From Lysobacteraceae bacterium P (lineage in GTDB: Bacteria > Pseudomonadota > Gammaproteobacteria > Xanthomonadales > Xanthomonadaceae), in assembly GCA_005503055.1 (NCBI GenBank), contig SCOX01000011.1, forward strand, positions 62,001-126,000: DNA of 64,000 bases, in the 5' to 3' direction. Below the pieces are notes generated by a model that saw nothing but the letters and a program-made list of their open reading frames with translations, had not been told where the DNA came from and did no database searches. The position numbers were made by a program, and so were the translations under genes. Within the stretch, counting starts at the first letter, position 1; every line of letters begins with the position of its first letter. Shown here piece by piece: positions 26,349 to 38,530 of the stretch.

Positions 26349-27641
26349 ATGAGCGACGACCGACAGGGCCGCAGCACCGGCGACAGCAACAAGATTCTCT
26401 ACTGCTCGTTCTGCGGCAAGAGCCAGCACGAGGTCCGCAAGCTCATCGCGGGCCCGAGCGTGTTCATCTGCGATGAATGCGTCGAGCTGTGCAACGACAT
26501 CATCCGCGAGGAACTCGAGGAAAAGGCGCAGTCGGCACGCAGCCACCTGCCCAAGCCGCGCGAGATCCTCGAAGTGCTCGACCAGTACGTGATCGGCCAG
26601 CAGCGCGCCAAGCGCACGCTCGCGGTCGCCGTGTACAACCATTACAAGCGCATCGAGAGCCGCCAGAAGAACGACGACGTCGAACTGGCGAAGTCGAACA
26701 TCCTCCTGGTCGGACCGACCGGTTCGGGCAAGACGCTGCTGGCCGAGACGCTGGCGCGCCTGCTCAACGTGCCGTTCACGATCGCCGATGCGACCACGCT
26801 GACCGAAGCCGGCTACGTCGGCGAGGACGTGGAAAACATCATCCAGAAGCTGCTGCAGAAGTGCGACTACGACGTCGAGAAGGCGCAGCAGGGCATCGTC
26901 TATATCGACGAGATCGACAAGATCTCGCGCAAGAGCGACAACCCGTCCATCACCCGCGACGTGTCGGGCGAGGGCGTGCAGCAGGCACTGCTGAAGTTGA
27001 TCGAAGGCACCGTTGCCAGCGTCCCGCCGCAGGGCGGTCGCAAGCATCCGCAGCAGGAATTCCTGCAGGTCGACACGCGCAACATCCTGTTCGTCGTCGG
27101 TGGCGCGTTCGCCGGTCTGGACAAGATCATCCAGCAACGCAGCACTGAAGCAGGCGGCATCGGCTTCGGCGCCAAGGTGAAGAGCAGCGAGCGCAAGAAC
27201 GATATCGGCAAGCTCCTGGCCGACGTCGAGCCGGAAGATCTGATCAAGTTCGGCCTGATCCCCGAGTTCGTGGGCCGCCTGCCGGTGGTCGCCACGCTCG
27301 AGGAGTTGGACGAAGCCGCTCTGATCACGATCCTCACCGAGCCGAAGAACGCCATCACCAAACAGTTCAAGAAGCTGTTCGAGATGGAAAGCGTCGAGCT
27401 GGAATTCCGCCCCGATGCCTTGGCCGCGATCGCCCGCAAGGCGCTCAAACGCAAGACCGGCGCCCGTGGCCTGCGCACCATCGTCGAATCGGTCCTGCTG
27501 GACACGATGTACGAGCTGCCTTCGCTGGAAAACGTCAGCAAGGTGGTGGTGGACGAGTCGGTCATTGACCACAAGACCGAGCCGTACCTGATCTACCAGA
27601 CGCCGCCTCCGGCGGCTCCGAAGGTCGCCGCCGCCGACTGA
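26349..27641 (+). CDS. clpX: ATP-dependent Clp protease unfoldase ClpX
   Basis: A 430-residue AAA+ protein. The N-terminal zinc-binding domain has two CxxC pairs (CSFCGK at about 18-23 and CDECVELC near 42). Walker A is GPTGSGKT, Walker B is IVYIDEIDK, and sensor and ClpP-binding segments are present. It unfolds tagged substrates for ClpP. The ATG fits the family opening MSDDRQGR. The C-terminus is slightly extended by [12 protein letters not shown]. Confidence 0.97.
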   Translation: MSDDRQGRSTGDSNKILYCSFCGKSQHEVRKLIAGPSVFICDECVELCNDIIREELEEKAQSARSHLPKPREILEVLDQYVIGQQRAKRTLAVAVYNHYKRIESRQKNDDVELAKSNILLVGPTGSGKTLLAETLARLLNVPFTIADATTLTEAGYVGEDVENIIQKLLQKCDYDVEKAQQGIVYIDEIDKISRKSDNPSITRDVSGEGVQQALLKLIEGTVASVPPQGGRKHPQQEFLQVDTRNILFVVGGAFAGLDKIIQQRSTEAGGIGFGAKVKSSERKNDIGKLLADVEPEDLIKFGLIPEFVGRLPVVATLEELDEAALITILTEPKNAITKQFKKLFEMESVELEFRPDALAAIARKALKRKTGARGLRTIVESVLLDTMYELPSLENVSKVVVDESVIDHKTEPYLIYQTPPPAAPKVAAAD

Positions 27642-27720
27642 CGGCGGCGTGACGGCGGTCCCGCCTTCGGCATCGCGAAGGCCTGGCTAACCGCCTGATT
27701 CAAAACGATTAATCGCCATC

Positions 27721-27744
27721 GGCCCGCAGCGTCGTCTGCGGGCC
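27721..27744 (+). terminator. Hairpin after clpX
   Basis: GGCCCGCAG and CTGCGGGCC with a six-base loop, directly before the lon promoter and without a T-run. Confidence 0.45.
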
Positions 27745-27745
27745 G

Positions 27746-27774
27746 CTTGCATCCGTTCGCGCCGGACCCCATAA
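27746..27774 (+). promoter_or_regulatory. Sigma-32 (heat-shock) type promoter before lon
   Basis: CTTGCA, 15 bases, then CCCCATAA compares with the sigma-32 consensus CTTGAA-N13-15-CCCCATNT. It lies about 75 bp before the lon start. lon is a classic heat-shock gene, which supports the reading. Confidence 0.6.
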
Positions 27775-27849
27775 CCGTCGCCATGGGCTGTGCATGCCCA
27801 CCAGATCCCTCGGGCGGTCCCGCCCGCACCCGTTTTCCCGGAGTCCCCC

Positions 27850-30285
<2,436 letters not shown>

Positions 30286-30349
30286 CTCGCACCGCTGGTC
30301 GGATGCGGCTGAAAAACGCTGGAAGCCGCGTCACAGCTAGCTTTCCAGC

Positions 30350-30378
30350 TTGCGGCACCAAAATGCCGCTGGTATAAC
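30350..30378 (+). promoter_or_regulatory. Sigma-70-type promoter for hupB
   Basis: TTGCGG, 17 bases, TATAAC. This would give a leader of about 120 bases that contains small inverted repeats such as CCATTGCAGCGCAATGG. Confidence 0.55.
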
Positions 30379-30506
30379 GGCTGCGGACCGCGCAGACCAT
30401 TGCAGCGCAATGGCTGCGCGGCAAGAGTCGATCGGGGGGAACGCCTTCGATTACATGCTGCTTCTTACGAACCTGCGGCATCAATCCGCACAGGGAGTCA
30501 AAACGA

Positions 30507-30779
30507 ATGAACAAGGCTGAGTTTGTTGGCGCCGTCGCCGAGGCCGCCGAGCTGTCCAAGACCGACGCCGCGAACGCCGTCGACGCCATGATCAACGTCG
30601 TCACCAAGGCGCTCAAGAAGGGCGACACGGTCACGTTGGTCGGCTTCGGTACCTTCCAGGTCCGCAAGCGCGCCGCCCGTCAGGGCCGCAACCCGAAGAC
30701 CGGCGAGACGATCAAGATCAAGGCCTCGAAGAATCCGGCCTTCAAGGCTGGCAAGGCGCTGAAGGATGCCGTAAACTAA
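30507..30779 (+). CDS. hupB: DNA-binding protein HU-beta
   Basis: A 90-residue histone-like protein: [20 protein letters not shown] helix pair, the arm with [12 protein letters not shown] and the conserved Pro that intercalates into DNA, and the [12 protein letters not shown] end. It bends and compacts DNA. The lon-hupB-ppiD order is the same as in E. coli. A dedicated promoter is visible, as expected for its high expression. Confidence 0.97.
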   Translation: MNKAEFVGAVAEAAELSKTDAANAVDAMINVVTKALKKGDTVTLVGFGTFQVRKRAARQGRNPKTGETIKIKASKNPAFKAGKALKDAVN

Positions 30780-30792
30780 GCGACTCGCCGAC

Positions 30793-30867
30793 GGGTGCTT
30801 AGCTCAGCGGTAGAGCGTCTCCTTTACACGGAGAGGGTCGGGGGTTCGAAACCCTCAGCACCCACCA
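30793..30867 (+). tRNA. tRNA-Val (anticodon TAC)
   Basis: Acceptor GGGTGCT with AGCACCC, anticodon loop TTTACAC, encoded CCA; starts 13 bases after the hupB stop. Confidence 0.97.
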
Positions 30868-30906
30868 TCAAGCACCCCGCGGGTTGTTTGAAGAGTTTCG
30901 AAGCGC

Positions 30907-30983
30907 GGAGTGGTAGTTCAGTCGGTTAGAATGCTGGCCTGTCACGCCGGAGGTCGCGGGTTCGAGTCCCGTCCACTCCGCCA
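30907..30983 (+). tRNA. tRNA-Asp (anticodon GTC), first copy
   Basis: Acceptor GGAGTGG with CCACTCC, loop CTGTCAC, encoded CCA. Identical to the copy at 31095. Confidence 0.97.
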
Positions 30984-30991
30984 GTTTCGTC

Positions 30992-31021
30992 AAGGGCGCC
31001 GGAAACGGCGCCTTTGGTTTT
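30992..31021 (+). terminator. Terminator after the first tRNA-Asp
   Basis: AAGGGCGCC and GGCGCCTTT with loop GGAAAC, then GGTTTT; repeated almost exactly after the second copy. Confidence 0.8.
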
Positions 31022-31094
31022 ATAATGAGTGAGTCGACCGGAATCGCGATTCATCGCGTCGGGTCAGGGGCGAAAGCTCCAGATGTCAAAATGC

Positions 31095-31171
31095 GGAGTG
31101 GTAGTTCAGTCGGTTAGAATGCTGGCCTGTCACGCCGGAGGTCGCGGGTTCGAGTCCCGTCCACTCCGCCA
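31095..31171 (+). tRNA. tRNA-Asp (anticodon GTC), second copy
   Basis: Same 77 bases as the first copy; the flanks from GCG before to CCAGTTT after are also shared, showing a recent local duplication. Confidence 0.97.
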
Positions 31172-31180
31172 GTTTTGCCG

Positions 31181-31211
31181 AAGGGCGCCGGAAACGGCGC
31201 CCTTTGTTTTT
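31181..31211 (+). terminator. Terminator after the second tRNA-Asp
   Basis: AAGGGCGCC and GGCGCCCTTT with loop GGAAAC, then GTTTTT. Confidence 0.85.
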
Positions 31212-31415
31212 CGGCTTCCGGAAAGCGCTCTGCATTCGTCTGCGCGGGCGGCCGCGAAGGTCCGCTCCCGGGGATGTCGGCCTCACGCGCTGTCGGGACC
31301 GTGCGCTGACCCGAATGCCCACGGGCTCCGGCCGTCGAAATTCCCGCTAGCCAGTCCGCCGTGGCGGCGCCCAGCGCGCTAAACTGCCCGGCTTACGACT
31401 GAACGCGTCCCGGAT

Positions 31416-33395
31416 ATGCTGCAAAAACTTCGCGACAAGACCTCCGGCTGGATCGCCACCGTGATCCTTGGCCTGTTGATCATCCCCTTCGCCTTCGTCG
31501 GCATCGAGCAGTACCTCGGTCAGCGCACCGATTCCTCGGTCGCCCGAATCGATGCGCCCCCGGCCTGGTGGCCTTCCGCACCTGCGTGGTGGCCGGTATC
31601 GGTGTTCTGGACGCACGAGAAGATCGGCGTAGACGAATTCCGCAATCGTTTCGAGCAGGAACGTCAGCGGCGCCGCGCGCAGCAGGGCGAGGCCTTCGAC
31701 GCCCGCGCCTTCGAAAGCGCGGACAACAAGCGCGCCATCCTCGACTCGCTGATCGACGCGCGCGTGCAGCAGTTGTCCGCGCAGCGCCAGGGACTGGTCG
31801 TCAGCAACGCGATGGTGCAAAAGGCGATCATGGACGTGCCGGGCTTCCAGGTGGACGGCAAGTTCAACTACGACCGCTACAAGCTCGCGCTCGCTTCGCT
31901 GGCTCCGCCGCAGAGCGAGCCGCAGTTCGAGCGGAACGTGCGCGAAGACCTGCAGCGTTCCATGCTCGCCATGGGCGTGGGCAGCAGCAACTTCGTCACC
32001 AGCGCCGAGATGGACCGCCTGATCCGCCTGATGGGCGAACAGCGCGACGTCGCCCTGCTGCTGCTGCCGCCGCCGGCCGCCGACACCGCCGCGGTCAGCG
32101 CCGCGGAGATCCAGCAGTGGTACGACGGCCATGCGGCGCAGTACCGCGCGCCGGAGGCCGTGGAGATCGAGTTCGTCGAGGTCGACGCCAGCAAGTTGCC
32201 GGCCGTGGCGCCGGCCGACGATGCCACGCTGCGCCAGCGCTACGAGCAGGAGAAGAACCGTTTCGTCGAAGCCGAGCAGCGCCTGGCCTCGCACATCCTG
32301 GTTCGCGTGGAAGAGGGTGCCGACGCCGCCGCGCAGAAGGCTGCCGAAGACAAGGCCAAGCGCCTGGCCGAGCAGGCCAAGGCCGCCGGTGCTGACTTCG
32401 CAGCGCTGGCCCGCGCCAACAGCGACGACACCGGCTCCCAGGCGGGTGGCGGCGACCTGGGCTGGGTGAGCAAGGGCATGATGGTCGCGCCGTTCGAGAA
32501 CGCGCTGTTCGCGATGAAGGCCGGCGAAGTGAGCGGTCCGGTGAAGAGCGAATTCGGTTGGCACGTGATCCAGTTGCGCGAAGTGAAGACCGGCGCGCAG
32601 GAAGCGTTCGAAACGGTGCGCGAATCGCTCGCACGCGAACAGGCCGATGCCGACCGCGAACGCGCCACGAGCGAGATCACCAGCCGCTTGGTCGATCTGA
32701 CGCTGAAGAATCCGTCGTCGCTGGCTCCGGCCGCGCGTGAGATGAACCTGCCGTTGCAGAAGCTCGGTCCGTTCTCGCGTGCGAACGCGCCGGGCATCGC
32801 CGCCAACCCGGCCGTGCAACGCGTCGCGTTCTCCGAGGATGCGATCCAGGACGGCGCCATCAGCGACCCGATCGAGATCGCGCCCGGTCATAGCGTGATG
32901 ATCCGCGTCACCGCACACACGCCCGAGCGCGCCCAGCCGCTTGCGCAGGTGCGCGAACAGGTCATTGCCGCCGTGCGTGCCGACCGTGCTGCCAAGGCCG
33001 CGCGCAAGGACGCCGAGGCCTTGGTTGCGCGACTGAACCAGGGCGAGACGCTGGACGCGATCGCCGCTTCGAAGCAACTACCGCCGCCGCAGGTCCTGCC
33101 GGGCGTGCCGCGCGGCGCGCCGGTGCCGGAAGCCTCGGTGGCCGAAGCGATCTTCGGCGTTCCGGTCCCGGCTGCTGGCAAGGTGTCGGCCGGTCAGGCC
33201 GCGCTGTCGAACGGCGGCACCGTGCTCTTCACGGTCAACAAGGTCACGCCAGGCGATGTCGCAAGCCTGCCGCCGCAGCAACGCGAAATGCTGCAGCAGC
33301 AGATCGCGCAGGTCGGTGGCGGCGACGATGTGCGCGCGCTGGTCGACGCGCTGCGCAAGCGCGTCAAGGTGCAGGTGGTCGAGCAGAACCTGTGA
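31416..33395 (+). CDS. ppiD: PpiD-type periplasmic chaperone/peptidyl-prolyl isomerase
   Basis: A 659-residue protein with one N-terminal membrane anchor (WIATVILGLLIIPFAFVGIE), a SurA-like N-domain, a parvulin domain around residues 285-390 (LASHILVRVEEG to FGWHVIQLREV) and a long C-terminal region. It faces the periplasm at SecYEG and helps newly exported proteins fold. A Trp/Pro-rich insert, APPAWWPSAPAWWPVSVFW, lies just after the anchor where most PpiD proteins have a short VNGE turn. A strong terminator follows. Confidence 0.93.
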   Translation: MLQKLRDKTSGWIATVILGLLIIPFAFVGIEQYLGQRTDSSVARIDAPPAWWPSAPAWWPVSVFWTHEKIGVDEFRNRFEQERQRRRAQQGEAFDARAFESADNKRAILDSLIDARVQQLSAQRQGLVVSNAMVQKAIMDVPGFQVDGKFNYDRYKLALASLAPPQSEPQFERNVREDLQRSMLAMGVGSSNFVTSAEMDRLIRLMGEQRDVALLLLPPPAADTAAVSAAEIQQWYDGHAAQYRAPEAVEIEFVEVDASKLPAVAPADDATLRQRYEQEKNRFVEAEQRLASHILVRVEEGADAAAQKAAEDKAKRLAEQAKAAGADFAALARANSDDTGSQAGGGDLGWVSKGMMVAPFENALFAMKAGEVSGPVKSEFGWHVIQLREVKTGAQEAFETVRESLAREQADADRERATSEITSRLVDLTLKNPSSLAPAAREMNLPLQKLGPFSRANAPGIAANPAVQRVAFSEDAIQDGAISDPIEIAPGHSVMIRVTAHTPERAQPLAQVREQVIAAVRADRAAKAARKDAEALVARLNQGETLDAIAASKQLPPPQVLPGVPRGAPVPEASVAEAIFGVPVPAAGKVSAGQAALSNGGTVLFTVNKVTPGDVASLPPQQREMLQQQIAQVGGGDDVRALVDALRKRVKVQVVEQNL

Positions 33396-33447
33396 CCATC
33401 GTGCGACGTGCCGGCATCCGGCATGTCGCGAGGTTCGAGCAGAAATG

Positions 33448-33479
33448 AAAAGGCCCGGCGATGCCGGGCCTTTTTTTTT
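33448..33479 (+). terminator. Terminator after ppiD
   Basis: AAAAGGCCCGGC and GCCGGGCCTTTT with a short loop, then a run of T; it also serves the convergent fabI side. Confidence 0.93.
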
Positions 33480-33509
33480 CGAAGCAAAGCGCCGCATCGC
33501 GAAGCGGCC

Positions 33510-34304
33510 TTACTCGTTGTGGATGCCGGTCATGCCGAGGATGTTGTAACCGGCGTCGACGTAGGTCACTTCGCCCGTTACGCCCGCGGCGAGATCCGAG
33601 CACAGGAACGCGGCGACGTTGCCCACGTCCTCGATGGTGACGGTGCGACGCAGCGGCGCGTTCTCCTCGACATGGCCGAGGATCTTGCGGAAGCCGGCGA
33701 TGCCTGCGGCGGCCAACGTCTTGATCGGACCGGCGGAGATCGCGTTGACGCGCGTGCCTTCCGGGCCGAGGTTGAGTGCGAGGTAACGCACCGACGCCTC
33801 CAGGCTCGCCTTCGCCACGCCCATCAGGTTGTAGTTGGCCAGCGCGCGCTCGGCGCCGAGGTAGCTCAACGTGACGATGGCGCCGTTGCGGTCCTTCATC
33901 ATCGGACGCGCGGCCTTGGCCAGCGCGGAAAGCGAGTAGGCCGAGACGTCGTGCGCGATGGCGAAGTTCTCGCGCGTCATGCCGTCGAGGAATTCACCGG
34001 CGATCGCTTCGCGCGGCGCGAAGGCGATGGCATGGACGAGAATGTCGAAGCCGTCGGTCCAGCGCTGACCCAATTGTTCGAAGCACGCGGCGATCTGCGC
34101 GTCGTCGCTGACGTCCAGCGGAATCACGATGTCGCTGCCGTACTCGGACGCCGCCGATGCCACGCGCGATTTCAGCTTTTCGTTCTGGTAGGTGAACGCC
34201 AGTTCCGCGCCCTCGCGGTGCATGGCCTCCGCGATGCCGCTGGCGATCGAACGCTCGCTGGCGATGCCGGTGATCAGTGCACGCTTGCCTTGCAGAAAAC
34301 CCAT
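33510..34304 (-). CDS. fabI: Enoyl-[acyl-carrier-protein] reductase (NADH), FabI
   Basis: A 264-residue SDR-fold enzyme that reduces enoyl-ACP in the last step of each fatty-acid elongation cycle; the triclosan target. The opening [20 protein letters not shown] is the FabI cofactor motif, and YNLMGVAK gives the catalytic Tyr-x6-Lys. It stands alone, away from the main fab cluster at 60-64 kb. Confidence 0.95.
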   Translation of the reverse strand: MGFLQGKRALITGIASERSIASGIAEAMHREGAELAFTYQNEKLKSRVASAASEYGSDIVIPLDVSDDAQIAACFEQLGQRWTDGFDILVHAIAFAPREAIAGEFLDGMTRENFAIAHDVSAYSLSALAKAARPMMKDRNGAIVTLSYLGAERALANYNLMGVAKASLEASVRYLALNLGPEGTRVNAISAGPIKTLAAAGIAGFRKILGHVEENAPLRRTVTIEDVGNVAAFLCSDLAAGVTGEVTYVDAGYNILGMTGIHNE

Positions 34305-34417
34305 GAGCCGATTCCTCTGTGATGCCTGTCGATGGTCGCGACCGATGCGCGGCCGAGCAAAGGATCTAGTGTAGCCGCCGCAGGCGCCGTGTTGCGGCGA
34401 TGCGCCGGCGTAGGGTG

Positions 34418-35650
34418 TCAGGGGGAACCGGTGACGGGCAGGGCGTCGGCCTGGGCATCGAGCGCATCAACGATCAACGATTGCCCGGGGCGCAACACCG
34501 TCTTGATGGCCAGGCCGTTGCGCTGCATGAGATCGTCCACGCCGATTCGGTAGCGCTTGGCGATGGTCCATGCGCTTTCGCCCTTGGCGACGGTATGGCG
34601 TCGGGGCGCGGTGGCCGGCTTCGATATGGCGGCGACGTCGGCAGGTGGCGTACTGGCGGTTCCGAAGTCCGCAGACGGGACCTCGGCCACGCGAGCGTTC
34701 CCCGCCTCCGCGACGGCGAGCAGGCGCGCCGGCGTCCCGCCCGCCGCGTTGACCCGGCCCTCGGCGAAGACCGGGTTCAAGCGCTTGAGCTGATCGGCGC
34801 TCTGCCCGGTACGCGCGGCCCATTGGTCCACGCGCTGCACGTCCTTCGGCAGCGAGACGGCCTGCAGTCGCGGCACGGGGCGATCGAGTGCGCGCATCCA
34901 TTCCTCGCGATCGTCCGCCTGTTCGATCAGGCACGACAGCGCATGCAGCTTGCGAACGTACGCGCGCGTGATGTCGGACAGTCCTACCAGCTTGTCCGGC
35001 TGTGCGTCGCGTGCGGTCTGGCCGCTGCGCTTGAGCGAGCTGAGCACGCGGTACTCGCCGGCGTTGTAGGCCATCGTCGCCAGCCGCCAGTCGCCGGCGA
35101 ACATGCCGTGCAACGTCTTGAGGTAGCGCACGGCCGCCTTGGTCGAATCGACCGGCGAGAGGCGGCCGTCGTAGCCGCTGCGCATGGGCACGCCGTGATT
35201 GCGCGCGGTGATGCCGATCATCTGCCACAGCCCGGCGGGCCCGGCGGCGCTGCGCGCGCTCGGGCGGTAGCCGCTCTCGACGAACGGGATCAGCGCGAAC
35301 TCCGTCGGTACGTGGCTTTCGCGCAGCGCATCGACGACATAGCCGAACAGCGGCAGTACGTCGTCATTGCCCGCGGCCAGTCGGCGCGGCACATGGGCGA
35401 AGTGCTGGCGCCAGCGCGGCGAACTCGCGTCCGCGTCGCATTCGGGTTCGGCCAGGCCCTCGCGGAAACTGCGGTAGATCTCCAGGCCGTTGCGAACGTT
35501 CGGGTCGGCGGGGGCTTCGCTCGTCGCAGCCGGAGCGTCGGCCGCTGGAGGCGCGGCGTCGGACGACTCCTGCGCGAACGCGGGCAGGGCGGTGCAGGCA
35601 GCCAGGCACAACGCGCCCAGCCGGCGACGCCATCGGTCGGCGCCGGTCAC
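34418..35650 (-). CDS. Lytic transglycosylase with SLT and LysM domains (MltD-like)
   Basis: A 410-residue exported protein. The signal peptide ends near ALPAFA. The SLT domain has the catalytic Glu in [10 protein letters not shown], then [11 protein letters not shown] and [11 protein letters not shown] LysM peptidoglycan-binding repeat is at the C-terminus ([19 protein letters not shown]). It cleaves glycan strands to 1,6-anhydro ends. GTG at 35650 is taken as start because it overlaps the gloB stop (GTGA) and gives a compact signal peptide; a TTG 21 bases upstream is possible. Confidence 0.9.
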   Translation of the reverse strand: MTGADRWRRRLGALCLAACTALPAFAQESSDAAPPAADAPAATSEAPADPNVRNGLEIYRSFREGLAEPECDADASSPRWRQHFAHVPRRLAAGNDDVLPLFGYVVDALRESHVPTEFALIPFVESGYRPSARSAAGPAGLWQMIGITARNHGVPMRSGYDGRLSPVDSTKAAVRYLKTLHGMFAGDWRLATMAYNAGEYRVLSSLKRSGQTARDAQPDKLVGLSDITRAYVRKLHALSCLIEQADDREEWMRALDRPVPRLQAVSLPKDVQRVDQWAARTGQSADQLKRLNPVFAEGRVNAAGGTPARLLAVAEAGNARVAEVPSADFGTASTPPADVAAISKPATAPRRHTVAKGESAWTIAKRYRIGVDDLMQRNGLAIKTVLRPGQSLIVDALDAQADALPVTGSP

Positions 35651-36414
35651 GCGACGAATCCGTCTTTCCAACGCCGCAACGCGGCGAATGCATCGGTGCC
35701 GTCGGCGGGCGCGTGGCCGGTCTCTCTTGCCAGGCTGGCGCGCACCTCGGGGACGTCCACCCGCAGGAAGGGATTGGCCGCCAGTTCGTCGGCCAGCAGG
35801 CTGGGCAGGGTCGGTCGTCCGGTCGCGCGCATGGCCTGGGCCTCTTCTGAACGGCGTCGAAGCGCCGGGTTGCCGGGTTCTACCACGCGGGCGAAGGCCG
35901 CGTTTGCGAGCGTGTACTCATGTCCGCAACACACCCAGGTCTCGGGGGGCAGGGCGGCCAACCGGGACAGGGAGCCGTGCATCTGCTCCGGCGTGCCTTC
36001 GAACATCCGCCCGCAGCCCAGGCTGAACAGCGTGTCGCCGCAGAACAGCAGGCCATGGCCGTGATAGGCCACATGGCTGCGGGTATGGCCGGGGACGGCG
36101 AGCACCCCGAACCGCCAGCCCGCCACGTCGATGATCTCGTTGTCCCGCACGCGCCGGTAGGCGGCCGGGATGCGCTCATCGTCCGGCGCAAAGACCGGCA
36201 GGTCCGGCCAGCGCTCGAGCAGGCCGGGAACACCGCCGATGTGGTCGGGATGATGGTGGGTCAGCAGGATGCCGGCCGGCTGCAGCCCCTGCTGCGCGGC
36301 GGCCAGGATGGGGGCCGCTTCGCCGGGGTCGACGATCAAGGCGCGCGCGCCGTCGTCCGCTGCGAGCACCCAGATGTAGTTATCGCTCAGCGCGGGCAGG
36401 GGCGTCAGGTGCAT
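35647..36414 (-). CDS. gloB: Hydroxyacylglutathione hydrolase (glyoxalase II)
   Basis: A 255-residue metallo-beta-lactamase-fold enzyme with the binuclear metal motif THHHPDH, the later His in VPGHTRSH and Asp in LFCGDTLFSLGCGR, all typical of GloB. It hydrolyses S-lactoylglutathione to D-lactate and glutathione in methylglyoxal detoxification. Divergent from the methyltransferase gene; its stop overlaps the transglycosylase start. Confidence 0.95.
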   Translation of the reverse strand: MHLTPLPALSDNYIWVLAADDGARALIVDPGEAAPILAAAQQGLQPAGILLTHHHPDHIGGVPGLLERWPDLPVFAPDDERIPAAYRRVRDNEIIDVAGWRFGVLAVPGHTRSHVAYHGHGLLFCGDTLFSLGCGRMFEGTPEQMHGSLSRLAALPPETWVCCGHEYTLANAAFARVVEPGNPALRRRSEEAQAMRATGRPTLPSLLADELAANPFLRVDVPEVRASLARETGHAPADGTDAFAALRRWKDGFVA

Positions 36415-36506
36415 GGTCTTTCCGTAAAGTGTCCCGAAGCCACGACACTGCCGCACAATCGGGGCGTCGTCGTCGCCATCCGCGGCGCCCGGAACCGGCC
36501 CCGACC

Positions 36507-37217
36507 ATGCCCGCCCCCCACCATTCGCGTCAACCGGACGGTTTCGAATCCGCCCTGGGCTGGTTCAGCACCGAGCCCGGCCAGGGGCTGGTGGCGGTCG
36601 AGGAGGCAGCGATGCTGCGGGTGCTCGCAGGTTGCCCGGCGGCGGCCTGGGCCTGGCTGGGCGTGGACGGCGCACCGGCGCCGGAGGTCGGGGGGCGCGG
36701 GTTGATCCTGCGCCGCTCGGGCATGGGATTCCACGGCGCATTGCGCTGTCGCCTGCCGCTCCCGGTGGCCAGCGAAGCATTCGGCGCGGTGCTGCTGCAG
36801 CACGCGCTCGATGACGACGTGACGATCGAACCCCTGCTGGACGAATGCGCGCGCGTTCTCGCGCCGGGCGGCACGCTCTGGCTGGCCGTGCTCAATCCGT
36901 GGAGCCCGTATCGCCTTCGCTGGGCGCGCACGGGTTTGCGCGCATTCGATCCGGGCGTCTGGCAGTCGGCGCTGCGACGGGTGGGTTTCGCCGCCGACAC
37001 GGTGAGCCTGCAATGGCTCGGCCCGCATTGGCGAGTGGCGCACGGCGAAGTCGGCGTGGGCGCCTCCGATCGCCTGCGCGCAGGCGTCGCACTGACGGTG
37101 AACAAGCGTGTACATGCGTTGATCCCGCCCAAGCCGCTGCGCGGATTGCGCTGGCAGACCGGGAGTACGAGATCGCACGTCGTCGGGCGGTCGCCGGCGT
37201 CGTTCGACAAGCGATAA
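36507..37217 (+). CDS. SAM-dependent methyltransferase domain protein
   Basis: A 236-residue protein resembling class I (type 11) methyltransferases: the middle region [23 protein letters not shown] and [17 protein letters not shown] match the post-motif beta strands. The Gly-rich SAM loop is poorly preserved, so activity is uncertain. It lies between divergent gloB and rnhA (7 bp to rnhA). The substrate is unknown. Confidence 0.75.
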   Translation: MPAPHHSRQPDGFESALGWFSTEPGQGLVAVEEAAMLRVLAGCPAAAWAWLGVDGAPAPEVGGRGLILRRSGMGFHGALRCRLPLPVASEAFGAVLLQHALDDDVTIEPLLDECARVLAPGGTLWLAVLNPWSPYRLRWARTGLRAFDPGVWQSALRRVGFAADTVSLQWLGPHWRVAHGEVGVGASDRLRAGVALTVNKRVHALIPPKPLRGLRWQTGSTRSHVVGRSPASFDKR

Positions 37218-37224
37218 TGGCCCC

Positions 37225-37713
37225 ATGAATCACGCCGACACGACGCCTTCCGCCTCTTCCCCCAAACAAGTCGAAGCCCACACCGATGGCGCCTGCCTGG
37301 GCAATCCTGGCCCGGGCGGCTGGGCCGCGCTGCTGCGCTTTCGCGGCCACGAGCGCGAACTCGCCGGTGGCGAGGCCGACACCACCAACAACCGCATGGA
37401 GCTGATGGCCGCGATCATGGCGCTGGAAGCGCTGAGCGAGCCGTGCGAGGTCGTGCTGCACACCGACTCACAGTACGTGCGCCAGGGCATCACCGAATGG
37501 ATCAACAACTGGGTCCGCCGCGGTTGGAAGACCGCTGCGGGCGATCCGGTGAAGAACCGCGATCTTTGGGAGCGCCTGCACGCGGCCGCGCAGCGCCACC
37601 GCATGGAGTGGAAGTGGGTGAAGGGGCATTCCGGCGATCCGGACAACGAACGCGTCGACGTGCTCGCCCGCACCCAGGCCCAGCGCCTGCGCGCGGCGGC
37701 CACGGTGCGCTGA
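37225..37713 (+). CDS. rnhA: Ribonuclease HI
   Basis: A 162-residue enzyme that cuts RNA in RNA-DNA hybrids. The catalytic acids appear as [17 protein letters not shown] and ERVDVLA. The N-terminal [10 protein letters not shown] fits the first strand. rnhA followed by dnaQ on the same strand here is a co-directional arrangement (34-bp gap); in E. coli they are adjacent but divergent. Confidence 0.96.
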   Translation: MNHADTTPSASSPKQVEAHTDGACLGNPGPGGWAALLRFRGHERELAGGEADTTNNRMELMAAIMALEALSEPCEVVLHTDSQYVRQGITEWINNWVRRGWKTAAGDPVKNRDLWERLHAAAQRHRMEWKWVKGHSGDPDNERVDVLARTQAQRLRAAATVR

Positions 37714-37747
37714 TTCCCCTTCGACCGAACATGTGAGAATGCAGCCG

Positions 37748-38485
37748 ATGCGGCAGATCATCCTCGACACCGAAACCACCGGCCTGAGCTGGGAACGCGG
37801 CAACCGCGTGGTCGAAATCGGCTGCGTCGAGTACGTGGAACGTCGCCCGAGTGGCCGCACGTTCCACGTCTACCTCAAGCCGGACTGCGACTTCGAGCAG
37901 GGCGCGCAGGAAGTGACGGGCCTGACGCTGGAGTTCCTGGCCGACAAGCCGGAGTTCGCGCAGGTCGCCGAGGAGTTCCTCGCCTTCATCGATGGGGCCG
38001 AGCTGATCATCCACAACGCGGCGTTCGACCTGGGGTTCCTGGACAACGAATTGCGTCGGCTCGGCGAGCACTACGGGCGCATCACCGACCGTTGTCCGGT
38101 CGAGGACACGCTGCTGATGGCGCGCCAGCGCTTCCCCGGCCAGCGCAACTCGCTCGACGCGCTGTGCAAGCGGCTGGGCGTGGACAACTCGCACCGCCAG
38201 TTGCACGGCGCGCTGCTCGACGCCCAGATCCTCGCCGAGGTCTACCTCGCGCTGACCTCCGGGCAGGAGGAGATCGGCTTCGGTCTGGAAGCCGCTGCGA
38301 ACACGACGGAGACGGTGCACTTCCGCATCGATCCGAACCTCGCGCGTCCTCGCGTGCAGATCGAACCCGATGAGTTCGCGGCGCACCAGGCGCGCCTGGA
38401 AAAACTGCGCAAGAAGGCCGGCAAGGCCGTGTGGGACCAGTTCAACGCGGTCGAAACGGTGGAGCCGGAGCTCGCCACCGCCTGA
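37748..38485 (+). CDS. dnaQ: DNA polymerase III epsilon subunit (3'-5' proofreading exonuclease)
   Basis: A 245-residue protein with the DEDDh exonuclease motifs: LDTETTG (Exo I), HNAAFDLGFLDNE (Exo II) and HGALLDAQILAEVY (Exo III). The C-terminal tail binds the polymerase alpha subunit. ATG at 37748 (MRQIILDTETTG) is the family start; an ATG at 37739 and a GTG at 37733 are in frame but extend the protein without support. Confidence 0.96.
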   Translation: MRQIILDTETTGLSWERGNRVVEIGCVEYVERRPSGRTFHVYLKPDCDFEQGAQEVTGLTLEFLADKPEFAQVAEEFLAFIDGAELIIHNAAFDLGFLDNELRRLGEHYGRITDRCPVEDTLLMARQRFPGQRNSLDALCKRLGVDNSHRQLHGALLDAQILAEVYLALTSGQEEIGFGLEAAANTTETVHFRIDPNLARPRVQIEPDEFAAHQARLEKLRKKAGKAVWDQFNAVETVEPELATA

Positions 38486-38530
38486 TTTCCGCGTCGCGCG
38501 ACCGATGTGCGCCGGGCCGGCGCACAGGGT

